Assembly: GCF_000173655.1 (NCBI RefSeq)
Contig: NZ_ABZU01000005.1
Span: forward strand, 1 to 64,000
Length of the DNA stretch: 64,000 bases
Direction: 5' to 3'
DNA from: Corynebacterium amycolatum SK46
GTDB taxonomy: Bacteria; Actinomycetota; Actinomycetes; Mycobacteriales; Mycobacteriaceae
The position numbers and the translations under genes were made by a program. The first letter of the stretch is position 1. Each line of letters starts with the position of its first letter. Below the pieces are notes generated by a model. That model did no database searches and was not told the origin of the DNA. It saw only the letters and a program-made list of their open reading frames with translations. Below are positions 27,919-37,106 of the stretch, piece by piece.

Positions 27919-28662
27919 ATGAGCCCGCAGACCCAGCCAAGCCACCAGCGACCAAGCCAGGAACAACCAAGCCACCAACTCCCAGAACTCATCGGCCGAG
28001 TGCGCCGTGTCCGCACCGGCCCGGTAGTGACGCAAAAGTGGAGCGGCCGTGAAATCAGCACCGGTGCCGCCAAATCACCACGCACGGGCCGCGTAATAGT
28101 CGCAGAAAACGGCCTTGACAGCGACGCGCAGGGCAATTTGAAGGTCCATGGTGGGCCAAATAAGGCGATGTGCTGCTGCCCATTCGAGTTCATGACTCAG
28201 TGGGCGGCTGATGGATTCGATTTGCCGGAGGGCGCTTTCTTCGAAAACCTCACGCTGGAAGGCCTTCCTGACCAGGCGGTTTATCTGGGTGACATCTTCG
28301 AACTGAACGATCTGACAGTCCAGGTCACGCAACCGCGTCGTCCGTGTGCCACGGTCTCGGCACGCTGGCGTGACCGCCGACTGCCCAGGCTCATGCAGTC
28401 GAAGTCTCGTTCCGGCTACTACCTGCGGGTCCTTCATCCCGGCACCATCGCTGAAGGCGACACCATGCGGCTGGTCAAACGTCTTCCAAGCGCCGTCTCT
28501 GTTGCAGAGACCAATCGCGTCATGAACATCGACCGCCAGGACATCGAGGGCATCCACCGTCTCCTCGCCGCCCCTGAGCTTCCGGAGCGGTGGCGGGCAA
28601 CGCTCTATCGCCGCTTAAACGGCGAGCTTGAAGACGACACCGCTCGCCTCGGCAAGCCTTGA
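27919..28662 (+). CDS. MOSC domain protein (YiiM-like)
   Basis: 247 residues with an unusually Gln/Pro-rich N-terminus (1-22). The MOSC domain follows, with KVHGGPNKAMCCCPFE and the conserved Cys in TQPRRPCATVSARW. MOSC domains carry sulfur or bind molybdenum cofactor. The YiiM group helps detoxify N-hydroxylated bases and amidoximes. The three consecutive Cys residues after the HGG motif stand out, because the family usually has an aromatic or Ala there. The gene lies between the DUF559 protein and selO, each on the same strand with short gaps. Confidence 0.85.
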   Translation: MSPQTQPSHQRPSQEQPSHQLPELIGRVRRVRTGPVVTQKWSGREISTGAAKSPRTGRVIVAENGLDSDAQGNLKVHGGPNKAMCCCPFEFMTQWAADGFDLPEGAFFENLTLEGLPDQAVYLGDIFELNDLTVQVTQPRRPCATVSARWRDRRLPRLMQSKSRSGYYLRVLHPGTIAEGDTMRLVKRLPSAVSVAETNRVMNIDRQDIEGIHRLLAAPELPERWRATLYRRLNGELEDDTARLGKP

Positions 28663-28710
28663 GCATAAAAGCGCATATTCTCAATCCGGCCTACCCGTTA
28701 AACTGCGCAC

Positions 28711-30330
28711 ATGGCTAGAAACGTCGCTGATCTGCCCACCGCACTGCCTGAACTCACAATCTCTCAGGAGGGGTTCGCCGCCCCATCGCCGCAGCTGGTC
28801 ATGCTTAACGACGAGCTCGCAACCCAACTCGGCCTCTCCCCACAGTGGCTCCGGTCAGACGCTGGCCTGAAGTTCCTCACTGGCCACGGCGCCGATCACG
28901 GAGTCGACAGCGGCGCCGGCACCCCACCCGGCGCATACACAACCCCGATAGCCACGGCCTACGCCGGCCACCAATTCGGTAACTTCGCAGGCCTACTCGG
29001 TGATGGCCGCGCGCTCTTGCTTGCCACAGTTGAGGCTGAACCGGGGCTGACCGGGCTGCCCTGTCAGGCCAACCAGCCCGACTACCCCAAAGAGACAGCC
29101 CACAGCGACAGCACCCAGTCCTACGAGATTCAGGCCAAAGGCACAGGGCCCACACCCTTCTCCCGTGGTGGCGACGGTAAAGCCACGCTGACCTCCGCCC
29201 TGCGGGAGTATCTCATCAGCGAAGCCATGTATGCGCTCGGCATCCCGACCACCCGCGCGCTGGCGGTCATCACAACCGGCGAAGAGATTTACCGCGGCTC
29301 GCAAACCCCATTCGACGGCACCGACCCCACCACCGAACTTCAACCGGGTGGCATCGTCGTGCGCGTAGCATCCAGCCACCTGCGAGTTGGCACGTTCGAG
29401 CTGGTCGCTCGCTCCGGAGCGGACACCGGAATCATGGATCGGCTCATCGAGTTCGCCGCGCAGCGGCATGGCTACGAGGGTTCGGCGGAGTCGGTTCTCC
29501 GGGACGTCGTCAAGCGGCAAGCCAATCTCGTTGCGACGTGGCTGGCCTGCGGATTTGTCCACGGCGTGATGAACACCGACAACGCCAGCATCGCGGGCGA
29601 GACCATCGACTTCGGGCCGTGTGCGTTTCTGGATGCGCACGATCCGCGGGCGGTGTTTAGCAGCATTGATCACGGCGGTCGATACGCGTACGGCGCGCAG
29701 CCGACGATTGCCGGGTGGAACATGTCGAAACTCGCGGAGACGTTGCTACCGCATTTCGCAGGCACCCCGGAGGATGCCCTCGCACGCGCCCGCGACATCC
29801 TGGGCGAATTCGCCGACGAGTTCACCGATGCGCTCAGCCGCAGGTGGCTGCCCAAGTTGGGGATTCTCCCCTCGCTTTACGACGACCCGCTGGCCATCCC
29901 CTTGGTGCATCAGTGGCAGGCGTTGCTGGCGAAGTTTGGGCTCGACCATACGAATGCTCATCGGGCGCTGATTGAGGCTCTGGCCGATGGTGATGGGCAG
30001 GATTTCACTGTGCTGACCGCGCTGTCTGATAATCCTGCGTTCCCCGCCGCTGCGGCTAAGTGGGGGCAGTTGTGGAAGCGAACGCGGGAGGAGCTAGGAA
30101 TCGAGCAGACGACGGCCCTTTCGCTGATGGAGGCAACCAATCCGCTGTATATTCCGCGAAATTACCTGGTCACGGAAGCGTTAGCGGCGGCAGGGGCGGG
30201 GGATTTGACCGACTACCGGCACCTGCTGGAGGCGGTAACCAACCCCTGTGAGTCGCAAGACGCCCCAGCGGGGTTCACTGAGCCGGCACCGCGGGAGTTG
30301 GGTGCTTTCCGCTCGTACTGCGGGACTTAA
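28711..30330 (+). CDS. selO: Protein adenylyltransferase SelO (YdiU/UPF0061)
   Basis: A 539-residue pseudokinase-fold protein. Family markers are TAYAGHQFGNFAGLLGDGRA, QAKGTGPTPFSRGGDGKA, REYLISEAMYALGIPTTRAL, HGVMNTDN and DFGPCAFLD. SelO transfers AMP from ATP to hydroxyl side chains of proteins, with a role in redox stress. The bacterial forms usually end without selenocysteine, as here. A less conserved, Gly-rich insertion sits at about 50-72. Start is ATGGCTAGAAAC. It ends just before the first copy of the hairpin repeat. Confidence 0.92.
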   Translation: MARNVADLPTALPELTISQEGFAAPSPQLVMLNDELATQLGLSPQWLRSDAGLKFLTGHGADHGVDSGAGTPPGAYTTPIATAYAGHQFGNFAGLLGDGRALLLATVEAEPGLTGLPCQANQPDYPKETAHSDSTQSYEIQAKGTGPTPFSRGGDGKATLTSALREYLISEAMYALGIPTTRALAVITTGEEIYRGSQTPFDGTDPTTELQPGGIVVRVASSHLRVGTFELVARSGADTGIMDRLIEFAAQRHGYEGSAESVLRDVVKRQANLVATWLACGFVHGVMNTDNASIAGETIDFGPCAFLDAHDPRAVFSSIDHGGRYAYGAQPTIAGWNMSKLAETLLPHFAGTPEDALARARDILGEFADEFTDALSRRWLPKLGILPSLYDDPLAIPLVHQWQALLAKFGLDHTNAHRALIEALADGDGQDFTVLTALSDNPAFPAAAAKWGQLWKRTREELGIEQTTALSLMEATNPLYIPRNYLVTEALAAAGAGDLTDYRHLLEAVTNPCESQDAPAGFTEPAPRELGAFRSYCGT

Positions 30331-30382
30331 TGCGCTGCCTCTTCCTCTTCCTGTACCAAAACCCACTTCCTCTTCCAATGCC

Positions 30383-30452
30383 ACTTCACGACACGGGTGT
30401 CACCTCGTGCCAGCTGTGGAGGTGGCATGAGGTGACGCAGGTGTCGTGAAGT
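30383..30452. repeat. 70-bp palindromic repeat, copy 1
   Basis: Two 30-base arms, 30383-30412 and 30423-30452, pair around the loop GCTGTGGAGG with only a few mispairs. The arms begin ACTTCACGACAC and end GTGTCGTGAAGT. A second copy at 36201-36270 has the same loop and orientation and differs only at a few central stem bases. It lies 52 bp after selO and upstream of the oligopeptide transporter operon. Confidence 0.85.
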
Positions 30453-30813
30453 CGCGAAGTGTGGCCGGGCAGGAGCCCAGCGGTGGGACAGCCAGCGATC
30501 CAGCAGTCTCAACCCCTGCGGGGGTGACAGGATGTTACAACGTTTCACTACTGCACAGGATTAACTCCCCAATCGAGGGTAAAAGACACCGTCAAATAAG
30601 GGATGGATCGCCTGATTAATACTCATATGTTTTTTGGACTTGTAAGGTTAGAGACTGTATTGAACGGTCGTATCCAAACCTTAGAATCCACCACACCCAA
30701 GTTCTCACCACCACCATTGCTTATACAGGTAGGAGGTGGGTATCTAAGTCATTTGGAGTGAGCCGATCACCAAATTCATATCGCCTATCTGGCAGAATCT
30801 AGAAAGGCTCGCG
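30453..30813 (+). other. Intergenic region upstream of the oligopeptide operon
   Basis: 361 bases without a recognised gene. It contains a small CCCCTGCGGGGG hairpin (about 30511-30523), an AAGGTTA...AACCTTAG inverted pair (about 30647-30685) and a 44-codon open frame (30629-30762) with no ribosome site or family resemblance. It presumably holds the promoter of the operon, but no clear -10/-35 pair was identified. Confidence 0.5.
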
Positions 30814-32559
30814 ATGCATAGACCCGTTGCCTCCGGCCCCTTCCACACCCGGCAGAAACTCCGGCGGAAGCTCCGACAGCGAGAGAAGTTCCGTGCCACA
30901 AAACTGCACGCAACAACGCTCAGCGGAAAAGGAAAGTTCGCGCTGCATGTCCGCCAGATTCTGGCGGCTTTGCTGGTAATCGCCTTGCCAGGAAGCGCGC
31001 TCGCTGCCTGCAGCACTGACCAGCAACAGGTCGGCGCGGGGTTCATCGTGGTCCAGAACTCCGAACCACAGTCGCCGCTGTACACCACTGACACCAATGA
31101 AACCGGTGGTGGCGATATCCTCCGCATGCTCTACTCAGGTCTGGTGCGCTACGACACCGACGGCTCGATGATCCTGGACCATGCGGCAGAAATTAAGCCC
31201 AACGAGGACTCGACTCATTTCGACATCACGCTGAAACCGGGCTGGACCTTCCACAACGGCGAACCAGTCACCGCGCAGAGCTACATCGATGCCTGGAATT
31301 ACGCTGCCTACGGCCCGAACCTGCAGAAGCAGCAGTCCTTCTTCGCCAACGTGCAGGGTTTTGATGCTGTCTCTGGCGAAAAAGCCGCGACCAAAACCAT
31401 GTCAGGTTTGAAGAAGGTCGACGATCTGAAGTTCACCGTAGATCTGACCAACCCAGATTCCTCCTTCCCGCTCAGCCTCGGCTATGTCGCATTTATGCCG
31501 CTGCCGAAGGCCGCGTTCGAAGACAAGAAGGCTTTCGGTGAACACCCAATCGGCAACGGCCCCTACAAGATGGCCGAAGGCCGCGCTTGGCTGCACAACA
31601 ACCAGCTAACTGTGGTCCGCAATGATGACTTCGCCGGTGAGCACAAGGCCCGTAACAACGGCCTGGTATACCGCTTCTACTCGGACATGGACACCGCATA
31701 CGCGGACCTTCAGGCAGGCCGCCTGGACACTCTGCCGCGCACCATTCCACCAACAGCTCTGGCCAGCTTTGAAACCGACTTCCCCGATTCCAGCGCAAAT
31801 GTCCCGACCTCCTCCTCGCAGTACTTCGGAATTCCGCGAAATCTGCCAGGTTTTTCGGGTGAAGAGGGCAAGCTTCGTCGTCAAGCGATTTCCATGGCGA
31901 TTGACCGGAAACTAATCACTGAGAAGATTTTCTTCGACACCCGCACTCCGGCGCGCGAGTTCAGCTCGTTGACGCTTGGCGACCTTGACCCGAACGTACC
32001 GGGCCAAGAGGTGCTGGAATACAACCCGAAGAAGGCCCGCCAACTGTGGGCCGAAGCCAACAAAATTGCGCCGTTTACCGGCTCGTTCGACATCGCCTAT
32101 AACGCCGACGGCGGACACCAGCAGTGGGTCGAAGCGGTGACCAACATGATTGGCGAGACCCTCGACATCGATTCCCACGGCAAGGCCTACCCGACCTTCA
32201 AACAGCTGCGCGATGAAATTTCCAACGAGACTATCACCAGCGGCTACCGCACCGGCTGGGCAGCTGACTACCCATCAGTGGCCAACTACATGATCCCGCA
32301 GTTCGTCACCGGCGGCTCCTCGAATGACAACCACTACTCGAACCCGGAGTTCGACAAGCTTATCCAGGACGCTGCTTCAGCCAAGAGCGCAGAAGATGCC
32401 AAGCCAATTTATGTGAAGGCTCAATCTGTGCTGATGGAGGACCTGCCAGCGATTCCGCTGTGGTACCCGAATGCTTCGGTGGCGTGGAATCCGAAGCTGC
32501 GTAACGCCGTGGTGATGTGGGACGGCATTTTGGACTACCCGATGATTGAGAAGGACTAG
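30814..32559 (+). CDS. Oligopeptide/dipeptide ABC transporter substrate-binding lipoprotein
   Basis: 581 residues, SBP_bac_5 (DppA/OppA) family. The signal sequence is odd: 45 residues rich in Arg and Lys precede the hydrophobic core, and the lipobox SALAACST places the lipidated Cys at 66. No alternative ATG, GTG or TTG occurs in frame before the hydrophobic core, so the long n-region is probably real. The mature part has FDITLKPGWTFHNGEPVTAQ and later IPLWYPNASVAW, typical of peptide-binding proteins. It is the first gene of a four-gene operon; the permease gene starts 4 bp after the stop. Confidence 0.9.
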   Translation: MHRPVASGPFHTRQKLRRKLRQREKFRATKLHATTLSGKGKFALHVRQILAALLVIALPGSALAACSTDQQQVGAGFIVVQNSEPQSPLYTTDTNETGGGDILRMLYSGLVRYDTDGSMILDHAAEIKPNEDSTHFDITLKPGWTFHNGEPVTAQSYIDAWNYAAYGPNLQKQQSFFANVQGFDAVSGEKAATKTMSGLKKVDDLKFTVDLTNPDSSFPLSLGYVAFMPLPKAAFEDKKAFGEHPIGNGPYKMAEGRAWLHNNQLTVVRNDDFAGEHKARNNGLVYRFYSDMDTAYADLQAGRLDTLPRTIPPTALASFETDFPDSSANVPTSSSQYFGIPRNLPGFSGEEGKLRRQAISMAIDRKLITEKIFFDTRTPAREFSSLTLGDLDPNVPGQEVLEYNPKKARQLWAEANKIAPFTGSFDIAYNADGGHQQWVEAVTNMIGETLDIDSHGKAYPTFKQLRDEISNETITSGYRTGWAADYPSVANYMIPQFVTGGSSNDNHYSNPEFDKLIQDAASAKSAEDAKPIYVKAQSVLMEDLPAIPLWYPNASVAWNPKLRNAVVMWDGILDYPMIEKD

Positions 32560-32563
32560 CACC

Positions 32564-33490
32564 ATGGGTTGGTACATCGGAAAGAGACTCCTGCAGATGG
32601 TGCCGGTATTCTTCGGTGCCACACTGCTGATTTATGCAATGGTCTTCGCCATGCCCGGCGACCCCATTGCCGCACTAGCCGGCGACAAGCAGCTGCCACC
32701 TGAGCAGGTCGCTGCACTGCGCGCCCACTACCACCTGGATCAGCCATTCTTCGTCCAGTACTGGGAGTACCTCAAGGGGCTGTTCACACTGGATATGGGC
32801 GAGACCTTCTCCGGCCGCTCGGTCGGCGAGGAAATTGCGCTGGCCTTCCCCATTACGATTCGCCTGGCGCTGATGGCCGTTGCCATTGAGGCAATCTTCG
32901 GCATCGGCCTCGGCGTCATTGCCGGTATGCGCAAGGGCGGCTTCTTCGACTCCACCGTTCTGGTACTGTCCCTGCTGGTTATCGCAACTCCGACCTTCGT
33001 ACTTGGCTTCGTTGCCCGCTACCTCTTCGGTGTGCGCTGGCAGATTGTGTCCCCCACCGTCGGTAGCGATGCCTCCTTCACCTCCCTGCTGCTGCCGGCA
33101 TTCGTGCTGGGGCTCGTCTCGGTTGCCTATGTGCTGCGGCTGACACGCTCTGAGGTCTCGTCGGCACGCCATGCTGACTTCGTGCGCACCGCCCGCGCCA
33201 AGGGCTTGCCAACCTCTGAAGTCACCCGTCGCCACATCTTGCGCAACTCGCTGATTCCCGTTGTGACCTTCATCGGCGCTGATCTCGCTGCTCTGATGGG
33301 CGGCGCAATTGTCACCGAGGGCATCTTCAACGTGCCCGGTATCGGTGGCCTGATCTTCCACGCCGTCCAGATTGGTGAAGCTCCCACCGTGGTCAGCATC
33401 GTGACCATCCTGGTGGTTATTTACATGTTCGCCAACTTGCTCATCGACTTGCTCTACGCAGTCCTGGATCCGAGGATTCGTTATGCCTAA
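32564..33490 (+). CDS. Oligopeptide ABC transporter permease (DppB/OppB type)
   Basis: About 308 residues, starting MGWYIGKRLLQMVPVFFGATLLIY, a standard DppB/OppB opening with the first helix. Six helices are predicted. The coupling motif that contacts the ATPase lies at FVRTARAKGLPTSEV followed by HILRNSLIPVVT. It overlaps the next permease gene by 8 bp. An upstream in-frame start at 32546 lies inside the preceding gene and is rejected. Confidence 0.92.
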   Translation: MGWYIGKRLLQMVPVFFGATLLIYAMVFAMPGDPIAALAGDKQLPPEQVAALRAHYHLDQPFFVQYWEYLKGLFTLDMGETFSGRSVGEEIALAFPITIRLALMAVAIEAIFGIGLGVIAGMRKGGFFDSTVLVLSLLVIATPTFVLGFVARYLFGVRWQIVSPTVGSDASFTSLLLPAFVLGLVSVAYVLRLTRSEVSSARHADFVRTARAKGLPTSEVTRRHILRNSLIPVVTFIGADLAALMGGAIVTEGIFNVPGIGGLIFHAVQIGEAPTVVSIVTILVVIYMFANLLIDLLYAVLDPRIRYA

Positions 33491-34451
33491 GCCAGATTCG
33501 ACGCAATTGAATTCGACTCAGCCAGAAAAGCAGGCCAACACCGTGCATACCGGCACCGCCCAGGCGACGAACCCCGACCACAAGCAGTTGCCGGATACCC
33601 CGCCACTGGGGCTCTGGGGTTCAGCCTGGCAGAATCTGCGTTACCGCCCACTGTTCTGGGTTTCCGCAGTCATCATTTTGCTCTCCATCGCAGTGGCCGC
33701 GTTCCCGTCGCTGTTCACCTCTGTGGATCCGTCGGCAGCTAATCTGCGTGACTCGCTGGCCCCGGCCCGCGACGGCCACCCGATGGGCTTCACTCAGCAG
33801 GGCTACGACGTCTACGCCCGTGTCATCTACGGTGCCCGCGCCTCGGTCATCGTCGGCATCGGCGTCACCCTGGCAGTAACCGTGGTGGGCATCATCCTCG
33901 GCGCCATCGCTGGCTATCTCGGCGGTTGGGTCGATGCGGTGCTCTCTCGCATCACGGACATGTTCTTTGCCATTCCGCTGATCCTGGCCGGCATCGTGCT
34001 GATGCAGCTGTTTACCGAACGCACCATCTGGTCCGTGGTCTTCGTGCTCGCCGCCTTTGGCTGGCCTCAGATGGCGCGCGTGGTGCGCTCCTCGGTGATC
34101 TCGGTGAAGAACGAGGAATACGTCACTGCTTCCAAGGCGCTCGGCCTGTCCAACACGGGCATCCTCTTCCGCCACGTGCTGCCGAACTGCCTCGCCCCTG
34201 TGATCGTCATGGCCACGACCTCGCTGGGTATTTACATCGTCGCCGAAGCCACGCTGTCCTACTTGGGCATTGGCTTGCCGACGACCACCGTTTCCTGGGG
34301 CAACGACATCTCTGTCGCACAGCAGGTGCTCCGCCAGGCCCCGTCCAACCTATTCTGGCCAGCACTCGCCTTGGCGATTACCGTTCTCGGCTTCATCCTC
34401 ATGGGTGACGCTTTGAAGGATTCTCTCGACCCGAAGGAGCGTCGTCGATGA
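33483..34451 (+). CDS. Oligopeptide ABC transporter permease (DppC/OppC type)
   Basis: 322 residues. A polar N-terminal tail of about 55 residues precedes the first helix (VSAVIILLSIAVAAFPSLF). Then comes the DppC/OppC domain with HPMGFTQQGYDVYARVIYGAR, the coupling loop YVTASKALGLSNTGILF and HVLPNCLAPVIV. It pairs with the preceding permease. It overlaps the preceding gene by 8 bp and the next by 4 bp (ATGA). Confidence 0.92.
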   Translation: MPKPDSTQLNSTQPEKQANTVHTGTAQATNPDHKQLPDTPPLGLWGSAWQNLRYRPLFWVSAVIILLSIAVAAFPSLFTSVDPSAANLRDSLAPARDGHPMGFTQQGYDVYARVIYGARASVIVGIGVTLAVTVVGIILGAIAGYLGGWVDAVLSRITDMFFAIPLILAGIVLMQLFTERTIWSVVFVLAAFGWPQMARVVRSSVISVKNEEYVTASKALGLSNTGILFRHVLPNCLAPVIVMATTSLGIYIVAEATLSYLGIGLPTTTVSWGNDISVAQQVLRQAPSNLFWPALALAITVLGFILMGDALKDSLDPKERRR

Positions 34452-36130
34452 GCACCGACACCAACAAGACCGCGGCACCGATCCTCACCCTGAAGGACGT
34501 CTGCATCGGCTTTCCGACGACCACAGCGTCCGGCCGCCGCAGTAAAGAGCTAACCGATGTGGTGCACAACGTCGACCTGGAGGTTTTCCCCGGTGAGACG
34601 GTCGCCATCGTCGGTGGGTCCGGCTCCGGTAAGTCCACTACTGTCCACGCCGCGCTGGGTCTGCTACCCGGTGATGGCGAAGTCACCGGTGGCACCATCA
34701 CCTTCGATGGCCGCGACATCACTCACCTGACTGACCGCGAATTCGTCGGCATCCGAGGCAGTGGCATCGGCCTGGTCCCCCAGGATCCGATGACCAACTT
34801 GAACCCGGTGTGGACCGTCGGTGCCCAGATTAAGGAAGCCCTGCGTGCCAACAACATCGCCACAGGCTCCGAAGCCCACAAAAAGGCCATTGAACTGCTG
34901 GAACAGGCTGGCCTTCCCGACGCTAAAAAGCGCATTGACCAGTACCCACACGAGTACTCCGGCGGTATGCGCCAGCGCGCGCTGATCGCCATGGGTCTGG
35001 CTGCACGGCCAAAGCTGCTGATCGCCGATGAGCCCACTTCCGCGCTCGACGTGACCGTGGCGAAGAAAATCCTCGACCACCTCGACAAGCTCACTAGCGA
35101 GCTCGGCACGTCCGTAGTGCTGATTACCCATGACCTCGGCTTGGCTGCCGAGCGCGCTGACCGACTCGTCGTTATGCAAGCAGGACGTGTCGTGGAGACC
35201 GGCTCTGCCCTTCAAGTCCTCACGCACCCGCAGCATCCGTACACCAAGCAGCTGATTGCCGCCGCTCCGTCGCTGGCTGCCCGGCGCGGTGACCGCGTGG
35301 TGGCCGCACCGACGACTGCGGACCACGAGCAGAAGGAAATTCTTGTCGCGAAGAATCTGGTGCGCGACTTCGCCATCCCGGGCAATCGTCCGTGGCGCAA
35401 GGACACCTTCCGCGCCGTCGATGACATCAGCTTCACGCTGCGTCGCGGTCGCACCATTGGCATCGTGGGCGAGTCCGGTTCGGGCAAATCCACCGTGGCC
35501 AACATGGCGCTGGGTCTGCTCGATCCGACCGAGGGCGAAGTGCTTTTCGACGGCAAACGAGTCCAGGGCCGGAATCGTAAAGAGGAGCTGGAACTGCGAC
35601 GTCGCATTCAGCCGATTTTCCAGAATCCATACGCGACGCTGGATCCGATGCGCACCGTGCATTCCTCCATCGAGGAGCCATTGCGCATTCACAAGATTGG
35701 TACCAAGAAGGAGCGTGAACAGCGCGTATTCGACCTGCTCGACCGCGTGGCACTGCCAGCCGAGATGGGACGCCGCTTCCCCGGTGAGCTCTCCGGCGGT
35801 CAGCGTCAGCGCGTGGCAGTCGCGCGTGCGCTGGCGCTGAATCCTGAGGTTGTGGTCTGTGACGAGGCCGTTTCCGCCCTCGACGTGGTGGTGCAGGCGC
35901 AGGTGCTCGAGTTGCTGGCTGAGCTGCAGGAAGAGCTGGACCTGGCCTACCTGTTCATCACGCATGACCTCGCGGTGGTGCGCCAGGTAGCCGATGAAAT
36001 CATCGTGATGGAGCACGGCAAGATGGTCGAGCACCGTCCAACGGATGAGCTCTTCGACCGCCCGGAGAAGGAGTACACCCAGCGACTACTGGACGCCATC
36101 CCAGGTGCGTCGTTGGATTTGGATCTGTAG
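34448..36130 (+). CDS. Fused dual ATP-binding protein of oligopeptide ABC transporter (DppD-DppF type)
   Basis: 560 residues made of two ABC ATPase domains. Domain 1 (about 10-270) has Walker A GGSGSGKST, signature YSGGMRQRALIAMG and Walker B LLIADEPTSALD. Domain 2 (about 300-550) has GESGSGKST, LSGGQRQRVAVARAL and VVVCDEAVSALD, where the usual Pro after Glu is Ala. Separate DppD and DppF proteins are fused here, a common actinobacterial form. It completes the peptide uptake operon. The second copy of the hairpin repeat lies 70 bp downstream. Confidence 0.92.
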   Translation: MSTDTNKTAAPILTLKDVCIGFPTTTASGRRSKELTDVVHNVDLEVFPGETVAIVGGSGSGKSTTVHAALGLLPGDGEVTGGTITFDGRDITHLTDREFVGIRGSGIGLVPQDPMTNLNPVWTVGAQIKEALRANNIATGSEAHKKAIELLEQAGLPDAKKRIDQYPHEYSGGMRQRALIAMGLAARPKLLIADEPTSALDVTVAKKILDHLDKLTSELGTSVVLITHDLGLAAERADRLVVMQAGRVVETGSALQVLTHPQHPYTKQLIAAAPSLAARRGDRVVAAPTTADHEQKEILVAKNLVRDFAIPGNRPWRKDTFRAVDDISFTLRRGRTIGIVGESGSGKSTVANMALGLLDPTEGEVLFDGKRVQGRNRKEELELRRRIQPIFQNPYATLDPMRTVHSSIEEPLRIHKIGTKKEREQRVFDLLDRVALPAEMGRRFPGELSGGQRQRVAVARALALNPEVVVCDEAVSALDVVVQAQVLELLAELQEELDLAYLFITHDLAVVRQVADEIIVMEHGKMVEHRPTDELFDRPEKEYTQRLLDAIPGASLDLDL

Positions 36131-36200
36131 CTGGGCGGTGCTCCGCCCCACCCCACACACACGCAGCACTTCACTCCACCCTCTGGGCGGGGCAGATCGC

Positions 36201-36270
36201 ACTTCACGACACCTATGTCACCTCGTGCCAGCTGTGGAGGTGGCATGAGGTGACATAGGTGTCGTGAAGT
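36201..36270. repeat. 70-bp palindromic repeat, copy 2
   Basis: The arms 36201-36230 and 36241-36270 pair at 29 of 30 positions (the exception is a G-T type) around the loop GCTGTGGAGG. It has the same orientation, loop and outer arms as the copy at 30383-30452. It lies between the convergent ends of the peptide transporter operon and kdpE, so it could also act as a two-way terminator, though no T-run follows. Confidence 0.88.
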
Positions 36271-36356
36271 CGCAGGGAGGGAGACGGAGCCGGGTCGGGA
36301 ACTGGGCGGGCGGGAACGTGCAGGCGGGCAAGCAAGGACGGGCAAGCAGCCGGCTG

Positions 36357-37100
36357 CTACTCCTCGTCCAGCACCATGCGATAACCGACCCCCACCTCAG
36401 TGCGCAAGTACTTGTTGTGAGCCTGCTGAGGCTCAATCTTGTGGCGCAGCTGGGAGATGTAAACGCGCAGGTAGTTGGTCTCTTTTTCGTACTGGTCACC
36501 CCAGACGGCCTTGAGAAGCTCCAGTTTGGTCACCAGTTCGCCACGATGCTGCACCAGGTAGACCAGGATGTCCCACTCGCGCGGGGTCAGATGCACGAGC
36601 TCGTCCGCCACGAGAACTTGCCGTTTGGCCAGGTCAACCATTAGATGACCATCTGCGGAGGCCACCTTCGGCACCTCTTCGACCACTACTTTGCTAGCAC
36701 GCCGCATGGTTGAACGCAGCCGAGCCAACAACTCCCCCATCGAGAAAGGCTTGGTGACGTAGTCATCGGCCCCTTCATTGAGGGCGTTGATTTTCCCCGC
36801 CTCGTCGTGACGTGCGGAGACAATCAGCACTGGAATATCGCTCCACCTGCGCAAAGAACGCAGAACTTCCAGGCCACTGACATCGGGCAAGCCCAGATCC
36901 AGGAGAACGGCGTCGGGCTTCCACTCGCTGACCGCGGCTAACGCCCGCGTGGCCGTTTGCGCGACACGTGGCTCGTAACCGCGGGCTTTTAAACTGACAA
37001 GCACAGTGCGGGCCATGGCGACATCATCCTCGACGATGAGTATCTTTCGCCCGGGTTTGTTGCCAGCCTGACCAGCGGGTTGTCCTGAACTGAGATTCAT
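36357..37100 (-). CDS. kdpE: KDP operon response regulator KdpE
   Basis: 247 residues, OmpR/PhoB class. The receiver domain begins ILIVEDDVAMART, carries the phospho-Asp in AVLLDLGLPDVSG and the switch Lys in YVTKPFSMGELL. The winged-helix DNA-binding domain follows at about 150-245 (LTPREWDILVYLVQHRGELVT, NYLRVYISQLRHKIE). It is activated by KdpD and turns on kdp genes when potassium or turgor is low. It is the last gene of the kdp cluster, 6 bp after kdpD. An 18-residue Gln/Gly-rich N-terminal extension precedes the receiver fold. Confidence 0.94.
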   Translation of the reverse strand: MNLSSGQPAGQAGNKPGRKILIVEDDVAMARTVLVSLKARGYEPRVAQTATRALAAVSEWKPDAVLLDLGLPDVSGLEVLRSLRRWSDIPVLIVSARHDEAGKINALNEGADDYVTKPFSMGELLARLRSTMRRASKVVVEEVPKVASADGHLMVDLAKRQVLVADELVHLTPREWDILVYLVQHRGELVTKLELLKAVWGDQYEKETNYLRVYISQLRHKIEPQQAHNKYLRTEVGVGYRMVLDEE

Positions 37101-37106
37101 GGAATC

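Noticed and set aside
30640-30700. TAAGGTTAGAG and AACCTTAG as a possible DtxR box upstream of the peptide operon
   Set aside because: Only the left half resembles the consensus and the spacing of the halves is far too long for one DtxR box.
30629-30762. 44-codon open frame with an internal AGGAGGTGG near its end, upstream of the peptide transporter operon
   Set aside because: No ribosome site at its start and no leader-peptide features such as codon runs with an attenuator; not supported as a gene.
34664-36034. 456-codon minus-strand frame opposite the fused ABC ATPase gene
   Set aside because: The plus-strand gene has two complete sets of Walker and signature motifs; the antisense product has none.
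36201-36270. Reading the hairpin repeat as a CRISPR unit or as a plain terminator
   Set aside because: Only two copies 5.8 kb apart with no spacers, so not CRISPR; no T-run and an identical second copy argue against a simple terminator.
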